The position numbers were made by a program, and so were the translations under genes. Shown here in pieces: positions 7,353 through 15,960 of a stretch of 64,000 bases of DNA. The stretch comes from Pectobacterium sp. CFBP8739 (lineage in GTDB: Bacteria > Pseudomonadota > Gammaproteobacteria > Enterobacterales > Enterobacteriaceae). Below the pieces are notes generated by a model. The model was not told the DNA's origin. It made no database searches and saw only the letters and a list, made by a program, of their open reading frames with translations. The stretch is from assembly GCF_013449375.1 (NCBI RefSeq), contig NZ_JACDRR010000007.1, forward strand, positions 182,827 to 246,826, written 5' to 3'. Positions within the stretch are counted from its first letter, which is position 1. Every line of letters starts with the position of its first letter.

Positions 7353-10300
7353 ATGGCAACCACTACTACTTTACCGGCAGGTGGACGCGCAACTGAAGCA
7401 GGAATGGCTTTCCAGGCTGGTGTAGGAATGTGGTTTGCTGCTCACTTACTTGCCAGAATGCCCGTTGGTAGTCGTTTTGGTTTAGATATTGAGGCGTATC
7501 CTGTTACTTTGCAAATGGAGACGGGGCAGGGTTTAGACGATATTTTGGTAACATTGTCCAATGGAGGTTGTATTGCTGTGCAGTGCAAGACTCGGCCTAG
7601 CTTGTCGGCATTAGCCACCTCAGATCTTGGTGAGACAATCGCTCAGACAGTCCAATTTGTTGCTGCTGCACCAACTACATCGCCTGCCATAAACCTACAA
7701 CTTTCGGCTGCTGTGATGGCCGTGACTCCAGATGCTCCAACTACACTCAATGCGTTAGATGAATCCTGCAGAATGTTTACAACAGGCGATAACTGGCAGG
7801 CAGTTATCGCCCGTGTGGGCCAGGCACAGCGGAATGCGATAGAAATTCTTCAACAACATATTACTATAAGCCGTTCTACTGAGAATCTACCTGCCCCTAC
7901 AGAGATAGACTTAGCGCAGTTGGCACGTTTATTTCACATTAAGCGCTTCGCAGTAACACAGGGTGATACCGATTGGCGAGAAGCCTCAAACATACTTGGG
8001 GCTCGGCTTTTTGGGGGAGAGGAGTGTGGGGCTGCACCACTCGCGAGCCTTTTGACAATTATGAGGGGCTTGATACGAAATGGTGCACCTTCCGACAGAG
8101 ACGGTCTTCTTCGACTGTTAAGAGCTGCTGGGCACGAAGACACAAAGACACCTCATTTTGATGAAGATATTACAACGCTTCGTCAAAAAACGCAGACGGA
8201 GATAGTGCGACTGCAAAATCATGCTTTCCTGCCTATTTCTGGTGGGCTTCAAATCGAACGGACATTTATGCCAGCAATGAAAGCTGCTGCTGACGCAGGC
8301 AGTTTTTTGTTAACGGGCGAGCCTGGTGCTGGCAAGACTGGTGTGCTGGTATCATTTACTCGGGAGCGTCTTACAACAGACCAGACCACAGTTTTCATTT
8401 CCGTGGATGATTTAGCGGGCGTAGCCACCGAAGATGCCTTACGAGTTGCACTAAACCTACAACATCCCCTCATCGATGTATTATCTGCATGGCCTGGACA
8501 AGGGCGAGGCGTTCTTGTCATTGATGCTCTGGATGCATCGAGAGGAGGTTACTCAGAAGGCGTGTTCGCCAGCCTGATAGAAGGTTTACAGGTGAGGCTT
8601 GAAGAAAAATGGTCGGTAGTTGCCTCCATTAGATCCTTTGATCTTAGAAATGGGAAGCGCTTTATGAGAGCGATGGCAGGAACGCCACCTGACAATACGT
8701 ACATCGATAGCACTGTGGCAAATGTCAGGCACTTCCAGATACCTCTGCTTACAGAGCACGAGATGAAAATAGTAGGTTCCAACGAAGCTCGTATCGGTGA
8801 ATTGCTAGCTACTGCGCCTGTATCGGTTCGAGCTTTGTTGCGTAATGTTTTCAACCTTTCGTTAGCGGCTGAATTGTTGGAAAGTGGAACAACAGCTGTA
8901 AACCTAGCAATGGTCACAACCCAATCCGATTTAATTGATCGCTACGAAGATGAGCGGCTGCTTTCTACAGATCTACAAGCATCGGTTACAAGAGCTGTTG
9001 AAGTCATGGTTGAACGGCGTCGTTTAATACTACGCAAAATGGATGTGGCACACCCAGCGCTAGACGATGTCCTCGCCGCTGGCGTACTTGTTACTAATGG
9101 TGATCGTATTGGGTTTGCACACCATGTTCTTTTCGATCACGCTGCCGGTCGTTTTTTCCTCGATTGGAATGATACTGCACAGCTTGTCATCCAGCTTTCT
9201 GGTACTGAAGGGATCGGCCTCCTTCTAGGGCCATCTCTTCGGTTCGCTATTGAGAGAGTTTGGTGTGATGATTCCGCTGGACGTCCGCATAGTTGGGGTT
9301 TTGTCTCTGAACTGGTTGCAACACCTGGAATTGATCCAGTTGTAACGAGCGCCGCACTTCGCTCTGTAGCCGAGCGGGTTGCTGAACCAGAGGATATCAC
9401 CTCTCTATGCTCATTGCTCATGCGACCAGAGCAAGCAGGTCGCATGGGATCCATATTCTCTAAAATTGTTCGATTTGCTGAGATGAGTTTTGGCATAGAT
9501 TACCCAGTTCCAATTTCAGTTTGTACTGCATGGGCAACTGTGGCAGCAGTGGCGGCCAGTACGCAACAGCGAGAATATGCCGATGGTATACATATAATTT
9601 TGCATGCCCTCGTTCAGAAGGCGAATTTCACTGATGCTGATTTCTTAGATAGTTTTGGGAGAGCAGCACGTGATTTGTTACGGATTAGTTGGTCGGGTGA
9701 CCCACAATTAACGTTCTTCTCTAATAGTGCAATTCGTTTCGTCACCAAGTCATTTGGTAGCGCCCCTGCAGCGTCAAGATTCCTTCTTCAGCAAATTCTT
9801 CAAGAGCCTCGCTTCACAGAGTATGCGCACAGTGACGCTCCACGGTTGACGGAAGGGGTAAAACATATCATTCCCCATGATCCAGAATTTGCCATTTCTG
9901 TTTATGAGACTCTCTTTGGACGCTCCGCACCTTCAGATGGAGATAGTTGGATCGGTGGCTCAGTGAGCAGGATTATGCCGTTGCGCTCAAATCGTCGACA
10001 GGATTACGAACATGGCCGCTGGAACTTGGTGCAGGCACTACCCGAATTTCTTCGTACCTTTCCTGCTGAGGCTACGCGAGCGGTAAATTTAGCAACTTTC
10101 GGCATGGGATTGAGCGATAGACAAAGACGCGCAGAACGCCTAGTACATGTTATCCAATGCGATGCACAATTAATGAACATTGTTGAGGATGGCCTTTCAT
10201 ATCGCGATTGGCGAGGCAATTATGATAGTACGGTCTCACAAGACGGGGATGTGCTCGCAGTATTTGTCAGCTTCCTTGTGTCATGTCAGCCTGATGAGTT

Positions 10301-12254
10301 CCGACAAGTGGTAATTACAGCTCAGCAAGAAGAGGTGGGGGCTGCATCGGTATGGGCCCGTATTTTTGGCATTGGTGCTGAACGGCTTGGGGTTGCAGAC
10401 GATCTGCTCTGGCCTATTGCTTCAGCTCACGGTTTAGTCCAAATAACAGATCTTGCTCGCGATTGTACTGCCTATCTATCATCAGCCTATGCAACAGCAT
10501 CGACAGATCAACGCACTGCATTGGAAAATCGTTATGTTGAGAACGTTCTCGCAACTGGTGAAAATGAGGCTGTTCGAGCGAGTTATTGTGCTGCTCGCCT
10601 GCTCTCTATTCTGTGTGACGAGTTGATAGCTACAGTTGCATTTCGTGATCTGAAAGCACGGTTAGAGGCTGAGGGACTTCTCACGAGCAACCGTCCAGTT
10701 ATAACCATAGAGACCACATGGAATCCAGTTGGTGATGTAACCGAAAGCTTTGTAAGACGACTTGGAGTTAATGTTGACGAAGTGCCTGACCGACTAATTC
10801 TAGATGCATTGCAAGCTTTGGATGCCGCGTCTAAGGAAGTACTTAATGTTCCTGAATTGGGGTCTTTAGCGCGCCTGTGGGCTGAGGTGTCTTCAACTAT
10901 TGAGGTAATTGATGGACTGTTAATATCAGCTCATGAAGCCACGCAGCAAGCTGCGTGGGGGAAAATAAGCATTGCGCTTGACTGCATTTCTGGAGCGGAA
11001 CTCTACGATCCTACGAGTGCGGGACATCCAACATTAACTGAGCTTTTGGGAATATTAGACAGACTAGTTGAGAGCCAACACTCTACACCACTTTCAAATG
11101 TAGCAAGTACAACGATGGTTCGGGAAAACTTGGCTTCAAGTTTTATGAACCTTGCATGCCGATTCGGTAGAACTGACATCACTTTGCTTGATCGCATTGA
11201 GGTGATGCTTGATGATCTAGAGCCTATGGTCAGGCAACAAGTGTCTGGCTCTCTCAATCGCCTATGGGATATAGACCGCCAACGTATGTGGGCCCTAATG
11301 ACAAAGGTTGTCCACCAAGAAGTAGATCGTTGTAACATGGCTTATTTTGTGGGGGGACCGCTACACAGTGTTTCGAATGTGGACGTTGAACAGGCCGAAA
11401 ATTTACTTATAACTATTATTAATTGTTTCCCGATAGCAAGTGAAAGTGGTTCTGAAGAGGAGAAAAAACTTGCACAAGCATTGGGAACTATGGTGACTGA
11501 CCTCTATGTCTACCAAAATAGAACCGCATGTTTTGCTCATTTTTTAAACTGGCTGCAAAATATTGCCAGTGCCAGTGATTTATTTCATCCAGGTGTTTTT
11601 AAATTGCGCGATGCATTTTTCTTCAAATATCTGGATAGGGATGCGGATATCCAGGATAGAGCAAGAGAAGTTCTAGGAAAGGTCGTTGCTGCTGCGGCAA
11701 GATCATTGCCAGTAGCACTGTCAAATTTTAATGCTTCCGAGGAAGGATCGCATCAACAAGCCGCAAGCGAAAGGGATTATAACTTAGCATTAAGGCTTAT
11801 TGAGCATTGTGTGAACCAGCTGTATTTCGGGTCGGGTGCGTATACTTCCAACAGTGCTAAGAATGAAGCGATGCTGAAAACGGCAGCCCACAAACGTAGC
11901 TTCTTAGTTGATTATCAGCCCATTCTGTTCGCGATAGGTCAGTCTGGAGGTCCATCTGCAATTCATTTCCTCGTTCAACTTTACGAGTATATAGCTGATG
12001 GAGATCCGGCTGCTGTATTTGATGAAGTGGCTGCACTTCTTGTAGGACCTGCAGCACGTGGGCAGTATCACTTCGAAAGCCTCGCAAGTGGTGTTGTAGT
12101 GCAGATCGTAAGACGCTATTTAGCGGATTATCGGGAGATATTCGAAGAGCCTGCCAGAAGAACCGCGTTACTTTGTGTACTTGAACTTTTTTCAAATGCC
12201 GGTTGGCCGCAAGCGTTCCAATTGTTATACGAATTGCCTGATTTAATGCGGTAG
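7353..12254 (+). CDS. Large STAND NTPase with N-terminal PD-(D/E)XK-like nuclease (candidate antiphage protein)
   Basis: A 1633-residue single-gene system. Residues 1-110 look like a PD-(D/E)XK nuclease of the kind found on defence proteins. It has a helix with FQAGVGMWFAAHLL, acidic residues at LDDILV (Asp62, Asp63), and the Q-x-K strand IAVQCK (residues 74-79). A P-loop NTPase follows, with Walker A GEPGAGKT (322-329), Walker B VLVIDALDA (387-395), and a sensor-like stretch VVASIRSFD (about 420). The remaining about 1100 residues appear helical and repetitive, suiting a ligand-sensing solenoid. Nuclease-STAND-repeat order and size resemble Avs-type proteins, which cleave DNA after recognising phage proteins. 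Membership in a known Avs type cannot be settled here. It stands alone in the island with its own upstream region. Confidence 0.8.
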   Translation: MATTTTLPAGGRATEAGMAFQAGVGMWFAAHLLARMPVGSRFGLDIEAYPVTLQMETGQGLDDILVTLSNGGCIAVQCKTRPSLSALATSDLGETIAQTVQFVAAAPTTSPAINLQLSAAVMAVTPDAPTTLNALDESCRMFTTGDNWQAVIARVGQAQRNAIEILQQHITISRSTENLPAPTEIDLAQLARLFHIKRFAVTQGDTDWREASNILGARLFGGEECGAAPLASLLTIMRGLIRNGAPSDRDGLLRLLRAAGHEDTKTPHFDEDITTLRQKTQTEIVRLQNHAFLPISGGLQIERTFMPAMKAAADAGSFLLTGEPGAGKTGVLVSFTRERLTTDQTTVFISVDDLAGVATEDALRVALNLQHPLIDVLSAWPGQGRGVLVIDALDASRGGYSEGVFASLIEGLQVRLEEKWSVVASIRSFDLRNGKRFMRAMAGTPPDNTYIDSTVANVRHFQIPLLTEHEMKIVGSNEARIGELLATAPVSVRALLRNVFNLSLAAELLESGTTAVNLAMVTTQSDLIDRYEDERLLSTDLQASVTRAVEVMVERRRLILRKMDVAHPALDDVLAAGVLVTNGDRIGFAHHVLFDHAAGRFFLDWNDTAQLVIQLSGTEGIGLLLGPSLRFAIERVWCDDSAGRPHSWGFVSELVATPGIDPVVTSAALRSVAERVAEPEDITSLCSLLMRPEQAGRMGSIFSKIVRFAEMSFGIDYPVPISVCTAWATVAAVAASTQQREYADGIHIILHALVQKANFTDADFLDSFGRAARDLLRISWSGDPQLTFFSNSAIRFVTKSFGSAPAASRFLLQQILQEPRFTEYAHSDAPRLTEGVKHIIPHDPEFAISVYETLFGRSAPSDGDSWIGGSVSRIMPLRSNRRQDYEHGRWNLVQALPEFLRTFPAEATRAVNLATFGMGLSDRQRRAERLVHVIQCDAQLMNIVEDGLSYRDWRGNYDSTVSQDGDVLAVFVSFLVSCQPDEFRQVVITAQQEEVGAASVWARIFGIGAERLGVADDLLWPIASAHGLVQITDLARDCTAYLSSAYATASTDQRTALENRYVENVLATGENEAVRASYCAARLLSILCDELIATVAFRDLKARLEAEGLLTSNRPVITIETTWNPVGDVTESFVRRLGVNVDEVPDRLILDALQALDAASKEVLNVPELGSLARLWAEVSSTIEVIDGLLISAHEATQQAAWGKISIALDCISGAELYDPTSAGHPTLTELLGILDRLVESQHSTPLSNVASTTMVRENLASSFMNLACRFGRTDITLLDRIEVMLDDLEPMVRQQVSGSLNRLWDIDRQRMWALMTKVVHQEVDRCNMAYFVGGPLHSVSNVDVEQAENLLITIINCFPIASESGSEEEKKLAQALGTMVTDLYVYQNRTACFAHFLNWLQNIASASDLFHPGVFKLRDAFFFKYLDRDADIQDRAREVLGKVVAAAARSLPVALSNFNASEEGSHQQAASERDYNLALRLIEHCVNQLYFGSGAYTSNSAKNEAMLKTAAHKRSFLVDYQPILFAIGQSGGPSAIHFLVQLYEYIADGDPAAVFDEVAALLVGPAARGQYHFESLASGVVVQIVRRYLADYREIFEEPARRTALLCVLELFSNAGWPQAFQLLYELPDLMR

Positions 12255-12331
12255 ATTTAGGTGATTAGAGAAGGTAGGCAGATTTGACAATGAATAGTGT
12301 ATGAAAGCTTAACACAACTGAATTTATTTAG

Positions 12332-12619
12332 ATGTCACCCAAAGATCTCGAAGCAAAAAAACGACACCATTACGTGTGGGCGAACTACCTCATTAGGTCG
12401 GCCGTATACGAAACTCAAAAAATTAAAAAACTCAAAAAACTCATAAAGTCTAGAGAGCGCGATAATCTTAATAATTACGATTATTATTATTAGCTCGTAT
12501 TGAGTTAGAAAGCGAAGACGATCGGGAGTATGACTACGAAGCATATTAGGTAGAGAAACTATCAGTTTCTTGATGTACTGAAGGCCGTCAAATTTTTGCA
12601 TATACAGAACTCAGCATGA
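12332..12619 (+). pseudogene. Decayed small gene with HHYVWANYL motif behind the STAND nuclease
   Basis: An ATG at 12332 opens 53 codons (MSPKDLEAKKRHHYVWANYL at the N-terminus) that end at TAG 12491. Protein-like sequence then resumes in other frames: RIELESEDDREYDYEAY up to TAG 12547, then FLDVLKAVKFLHIQNSA up to TGA 12617. The HHYVxxxYL start resembles DUF4238-like island proteins. The frame breaks near AT-rich runs (A tracts and TTA repeats) suggest a frameshifted gene. Alternatively the 53-codon frame is a complete short gene. The family link is tentative. Confidence 0.45.
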
Positions 12620-12627
12620 TAAATAGA

Positions 12628-12660
12628 AATCCCCGCTATCTGGTAAAGGATTCGGGGATT
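12628..12660. terminator. Inverted repeat, possible terminator
   Basis: AATCCCCG (12628-12635) and CGGGGATT (12653-12660) form a perfect 8-bp stem with a 17-nt loop between the decayed gene and the minus-strand operon. Neither side has a strong T tract, so it may only pause transcription. It directly abuts repeat copy 2. Confidence 0.35.
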
Positions 12661-12683
12661 CATGGAGATAATATCTATATGGA
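12661..12683. repeat. Imperfect 23-bp direct repeat, copy 2
   Basis: CATGGAGATAATATCTATAT plus three bases. It matches 4228-4250 with three substitutions in direct orientation. It lies just beyond the 3' end of the minus-strand operon. Confidence 0.45.
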
Positions 12684-12698
12684 ATAATTTTAATAAAA

Positions 12699-12947
12699 TT
12701 ACTTTTTCATCGGAGGGATCTTGGGGCCACTCACTGGTGAAAAAGTCCCCTGGAAGGTTGTTGGAGCAGAAGTTTGACGGCCATATTCGAGAATTTGGTT
12801 ACCTTGTTGTGGTTTGGCAACCATCTGAAGACCTTCAGAAACGACCTGAGCACCACTAGTTGCTATCTGTAGCCCGTCTTGTATCTTGACTTGTCTACCA
12901 TCAAAGGTCAGCATGCTGGTTTTTTTCGGTGTCTGATTCTTTGTCAT
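12699..12947 (-). CDS. Small basic soluble protein, last gene of the WYL-linked operon
   Basis: An 82-residue protein starting MTKNQTPKK. The C-terminal third is rich in Gly, Pro, Ser and Thr and ends PVSGPKIPPMKK, probably disordered. No domain recognised. The ATG at 12947 has GAGG 6 bp upstream. The gene overlaps the 3' end of the membrane-protein gene by 47 bp in another frame, which suggests translational coupling and a joint function. It is the fourth gene of the operon. Confidence 0.6.
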   Translation of the reverse strand: MTKNQTPKKTSMLTFDGRQVKIQDGLQIATSGAQVVSEGLQMVAKPQQGNQILEYGRQTSAPTTFQGTFSPVSGPKIPPMKK

Positions 12948-13599
12948 GTGGAACCTCAATGTGGTTTTCAAATACGACCATTTTGCCGTATTCTTTTGAG
13001 AGATAAATAAAGTTCGTCATCCAGAGAGCATCCCCAGTTTCCGAATTGAGCACGGTAGCATTTAAAAGCCCAAGCTCCTGTGTCTTCTCATTTTCGTTAT
13101 ACAGAAAGACTGTTCCATGGATGAGCATATTGTTTTCATGCAATAGAACGTAGCATTGGCCTGTATTCCTGTGCATGACCTCAACTGATCTTATAAAAGC
13201 ATTGTCATCGCCATATTTATTTGAAATACCCTTACGTAATAACAATTCATGAAATGTACGTTTGGTTGCAAGGTAGACAGAAATCAATCCCAAGGGGATA
13301 GCACAAAGTCCTCCCAGTAAAATCTCCAATGGATTAATAGCTATCTTTTCCTGATTGGAAATTGACCAGACTGACAGTAGTCTCCAGTTAATGGATTTAG
13401 TATCTCCAATCCCTGCAATTAGTTGAAATAAAATCATAACTGCCTGCATTGAAAGGTAAGTAACAATACCAAAAACCACCGACATTAGAATATATCGAAA
13501 TGAATCCCAGGACTTATGTTGTGTATAGGTATCATAAATTAGTGCCATAATGACACCAGGGATCATTATTGTTACTAGAGATACTGTCAATGTGTTCAT
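12901..13599 (-). CDS. Membrane protein resembling the DUF6338 family
   Basis: A 232-residue protein with about three membrane helices in its first half: residues 5-22 with IMIPGVIMALIY, about 35-62, and about 92-115. A soluble cytoplasmic-type domain of about 110 residues follows. The N-terminal PG-containing helix followed by a second helix and a C-terminal beta-rich domain fits DUF6338 proteins as I know them, but that is a recollection. It is the third gene of the operon, 35 bp after the exported-protein gene, and its end overlaps the next gene. Role unknown; it could be the membrane effector. Confidence 0.65.
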   Translation of the reverse strand: MNTLTVSLVTIMIPGVIMALIYDTYTQHKSWDSFRYILMSVVFGIVTYLSMQAVMILFQLIAGIGDTKSINWRLLSVWSISNQEKIAINPLEILLGGLCAIPLGLISVYLATKRTFHELLLRKGISNKYGDDNAFIRSVEVMHRNTGQCYVLLHENNMLIHGTVFLYNENEKTQELGLLNATVLNSETGDALWMTNFIYLSKEYGKMVVFENHIEVPHDKESDTEKNQHADL

Positions 13600-13634
13600 T
13601 TACATTTCCAATAATTCAATTTTAAGATCAAATA

Positions 13635-13979
13635 TCAATTGGTAACCCTAACTTCAGTAACCTTAAAGCTATCTGGATTAATAGAAAAACTATTATAAGG
13701 AGCCTGTAATTTCCAACTTTGCCCTGCCTCAAGGTTTTCTACCATCGCAATGGTTTGTCCCACAACGGCATTATTTTGAAGCAGGTTAAATTTCACGAAC
13801 ACATGTTTTAATGTCTGGTTGGTCGAATTAACGCCATTACCTTCAATCTGCTGCATTCCATTTGGAGTTGTGGCAAAGCGAAGGTCAGAAAGGAATACTT
13901 GTTGGTTACCATCTGAAGCAAGCACAGAACCAGAAACCATAGCGACAGTAAAAATGATATTGCGAAGAGTTTTTTTCAT
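13635..13979 (-). CDS. Exported FxLYD-like domain protein
   Basis: This 114-residue protein has a signal peptide (MKKTLRNIIFTVAMVSGSVLA) and a mature domain of about 93 residues with the pattern of FxLYD-type beta-sandwiches: GNGVNSTNQTLKHVFVKFNL, then VVGQTIAMVENLEAGQSWKL. FxLYD domains are small extracytoplasmic modules often found beside membrane proteins. It is the second gene of the operon and probably acts in the periplasm with the membrane protein encoded next. The ATG has no strong Shine-Dalgarno. Confidence 0.65.
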   Translation of the reverse strand: MKKTLRNIIFTVAMVSGSVLASDGNQQVFLSDLRFATTPNGMQQIEGNGVNSTNQTLKHVFVKFNLLQNNAVVGQTIAMVENLEAGQSWKLQAPYNSFSINPDSFKVTEVRVTN

Positions 13980-14061
13980 TGAGTTACCAATTATAAGTAT
14001 TGAGCTACGGGTGGGTGAATAAAGGCAGGTCGTAATGACCTGCCTAATACCGGTAATAAAA

Positions 14062-14223
14062 CTACTTTGTTTTACGACAAGCCGTACAATGGGGAATAAC
14101 TAAAACTTTCCCCTTTTTAGGAAGAATCACCTTGCCCGTCTTTTCATGGATAGCTTTTGTAGCAAACGAAATTTCACAATCCTGTTTACAGCGTGGGCAG
14201 TAGCCCATTCGTGGTGTGGTCAT
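14062..14223 (-). CDS. Small zinc-ribbon protein, first gene of the operon
   Basis: A 53-residue protein with two cysteine knuckles, CPRC near the N-terminus and CTAC near the C-terminus, spaced as in a zinc ribbon. The centre is Lys-rich (VILPKKGKVLV). I chose the ATG at 14223 because AAGGAG lies 6 bp upstream; a longer frame to 14259 has no such site. It is the promoter-proximal gene of the divergent operon. It may bind nucleic acid, but this is inferred only from the fold type. Confidence 0.65.
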   Translation of the reverse strand: MTTPRMGYCPRCKQDCEISFATKAIHEKTGKVILPKKGKVLVIPHCTACRKTK

Positions 14224-14566
14224 ATACCACTCCTTATGTTTCACGGAGTGCCATTTCACCGGAGGCAGGCTTGTCGGCTACGCTACAATTAACGTATACT
14301 CGACATTCTGATCAGCAAGACTCAGTGGTGAACGACTCTCCGCAGAGTTTTTGTTTTTCTGGTGAAGGACTGTCTGCAAACAGTCCTTCACCATCCCCTC
14401 AGAAATAATCCAACCAGACTAACAACTTCACCTGAATGAACCGTCCTGAGCTATCATGTCGATTAGATTACTTTCTCGACTGAGGTGATCCTATCTCATT
14501 GCGTAAAGCAGTGCAATATGTGATAATGAACAGTATATTTAATAGATTATAAATTGGAGCGTATCG
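14224..14566. promoter_or_regulatory. Divergent control region of the WYL regulator and four-gene operon
   Basis: About 340 bp hold both promoters. A perfect 13-bp inverted repeat lies at 14361-14392. A smaller one, ATTGC (14498-14502) and GCAAT (14513-14517), lies about 50 bp before the regulator start. Both are candidate operators. ATTGGAGCGTATCG provides the regulator's ribosome-binding site. Confidence 0.55.
14361..14392. promoter_or_regulatory. Perfect 13-bp inverted repeat
   Basis: GGTGAAGGACTGT (14361-14373), loop CTGCAA, and ACAGTCCTTCACC (14380-14392) pair without mismatch. Neither strand has a T tract after the stem, so an intrinsic terminator is unlikely. Its place between divergent genes suits an operator or a leader hairpin in the operon mRNA. 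Confidence 0.55.
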
Positions 14567-15493
14567 ATGTCAATGTTTCATGATGTTCATCTGGAACTGC
14601 TGGTCGACGCCTATTCACTTCCCCAGGCAGAACGACTTGCGTACATAGATCTCTGTATTCGCTATCTTGGCAGCATCTCCAGAGCTGAAATTATGGCTGA
14701 GTTCAAGGTTGCTCAGGCTGCAGCATCTAAGGATCTTGCTCTCTATCGGGAGTTAAAACCGGATAACTGCAGCATTGATACTACAACCAAAAGAACTGTT
14801 ATCCTTGCAGACAGCTATACCCCACTAATCAGGATTGGTGTTCACACTGCCCTTAACCTTATTCAGTATGGGTTTACGCGCTCCGAATTAATGCAAAAAC
14901 GGCCCATGCTACCCATTGATGAGGTGGACCCGCTCTATCAGCCGGAACGTCTCAAAGAACAACAGGTAGCGGCGGTAACAAGGGCAATAAAGAGACAATG
15001 TGCCATTAGATGCTCATACGGTTCAAAAAGTGGTGATCACAGGGAAAGGATACTGTTTCCATCAGCGTTGTTTGTTGACCGCAAGAACTGGTATTTCAGA
15101 GCTTATGACCGAAATGAGGAACAACCACACCGCAGTGGTTTTAAGAACTTCAAACTATCCAGACTTTTTGATGCTCATTTGGAAGCTTCAATTTCACCAA
15201 CTCTTGCTGAGAAGACCGATAGGGAGTGGGATGAAGAAATCACTTTTATCATTGAATTTAAAAAGAATTTACCAAAAGAAACAATTAATGAGATATCACG
15301 CGAGTTCTCTATCAATGGTAACGTCCATTCCGTCACTTGCCGCGCTGCGCTGGCCTGTTATGTTAAAACCAACTGGAAAATTGATTTAACCAACGATATA
15401 AGCAACCAGTGGTTGTACTTTGATGTACTGAATGCAGAGGCCTTACGGGAAGTTCAGTGCCTGGCATCATTGTTTGAACAAAAAAACGGGTAA
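14567..15493 (+). CDS. BrxR/CapW-like WYL-domain transcriptional regulator
   Basis: This 308-residue protein has a winged helix-turn-helix (about residues 36-66, SRAEIMAEFKVAQAAASKDL) and a WYL domain (about 145-200 with RILFPSALFVDRKNWYFRAY and FKNFKLSRL). A C-terminal dimerisation-type domain runs to the end. Size and layout match BrxR/CapW regulators, which repress BREX, CBASS and other defence operons. No known defence operon lies downstream. The divergent four-gene operon is the natural target. It is the last island gene before the integrase. Confidence 0.85.
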   Translation: MSMFHDVHLELLVDAYSLPQAERLAYIDLCIRYLGSISRAEIMAEFKVAQAAASKDLALYRELKPDNCSIDTTTKRTVILADSYTPLIRIGVHTALNLIQYGFTRSELMQKRPMLPIDEVDPLYQPERLKEQQVAAVTRAIKRQCAIRCSYGSKSGDHRERILFPSALFVDRKNWYFRAYDRNEEQPHRSGFKNFKLSRLFDAHLEASISPTLAEKTDREWDEEITFIIEFKKNLPKETINEISREFSINGNVHSVTCRAALACYVKTNWKIDLTNDISNQWLYFDVLNAEALREVQCLASLFEQKNG

Positions 15494-15960
15494 TTATTAC
15501 AACATATTGATTTGTGGCTGCTTTGCAGCCACCTCCTTTATCTTCCATGGGTTGCGCCCATCTCATTCATCATATTTCTCGATCCGTATTGTGCCGGAAA
15601 AGATACCGACAGAATTATTACTGTTGTTGGTAAAAATACGTATTTATAGCCAGCATTACCTTTTGAGGTAGTTCATTTGTGTGAATAATAATCACGATTT
15701 TTGATGATTTCGTCTATGGTATTTCTCAACATAATGTCAGCCATTGCTCACAGTCGACAGTCAGATTTAACCTCACCTTGTCGCAGATCAGTGTCCTGTT
15801 GAGTAATGCCTAATCCATCTGATATTTCAGTGTTATCTGGTATGAGTTTGGATATTTTTGCTATATAGAACCTCTCTAGTATGAGACCAGTAAAATTAGT
15901 GAGTTATATACACATCATGCAAAAGCCGGAACAACTCCGGCTAATCATCTGCCTGCCTAC
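15494..15960. other. Intergenic region between WYL regulator and integrase
   Basis: This 467-bp region between convergent genes holds a hairpin right after the regulator (GTGGCTGC-TTT-GCAGCCAC, 15514-15532), probably its terminator despite a weak T tract. The rest is AT-rich with no convincing gene. Confidence 0.45.

Noticed and set aside
7353-12254. Calling the large gene a specific Avs type
   Set aside because: The domain order fits, but family assignment needs profile searches that could not be run.
12421-12490. Possible CRISPR or short tandem repeat array
   Set aside because: Only AT-rich simple repeats (AAAAAACTC twice, TTA runs). No regularly spaced repeats were seen anywhere in the window.
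12335-12601. 88-codon minus-strand frame behind the STAND gene
   Set aside because: Its isoleucine and phenylalanine runs come from A/T repeats; the opposite strand gives more protein-like sequence.
14341-14400. 13-bp inverted repeat as an intrinsic terminator
   Set aside because: No T tract follows on either strand and it lies between divergent genes; kept as an operator candidate instead.
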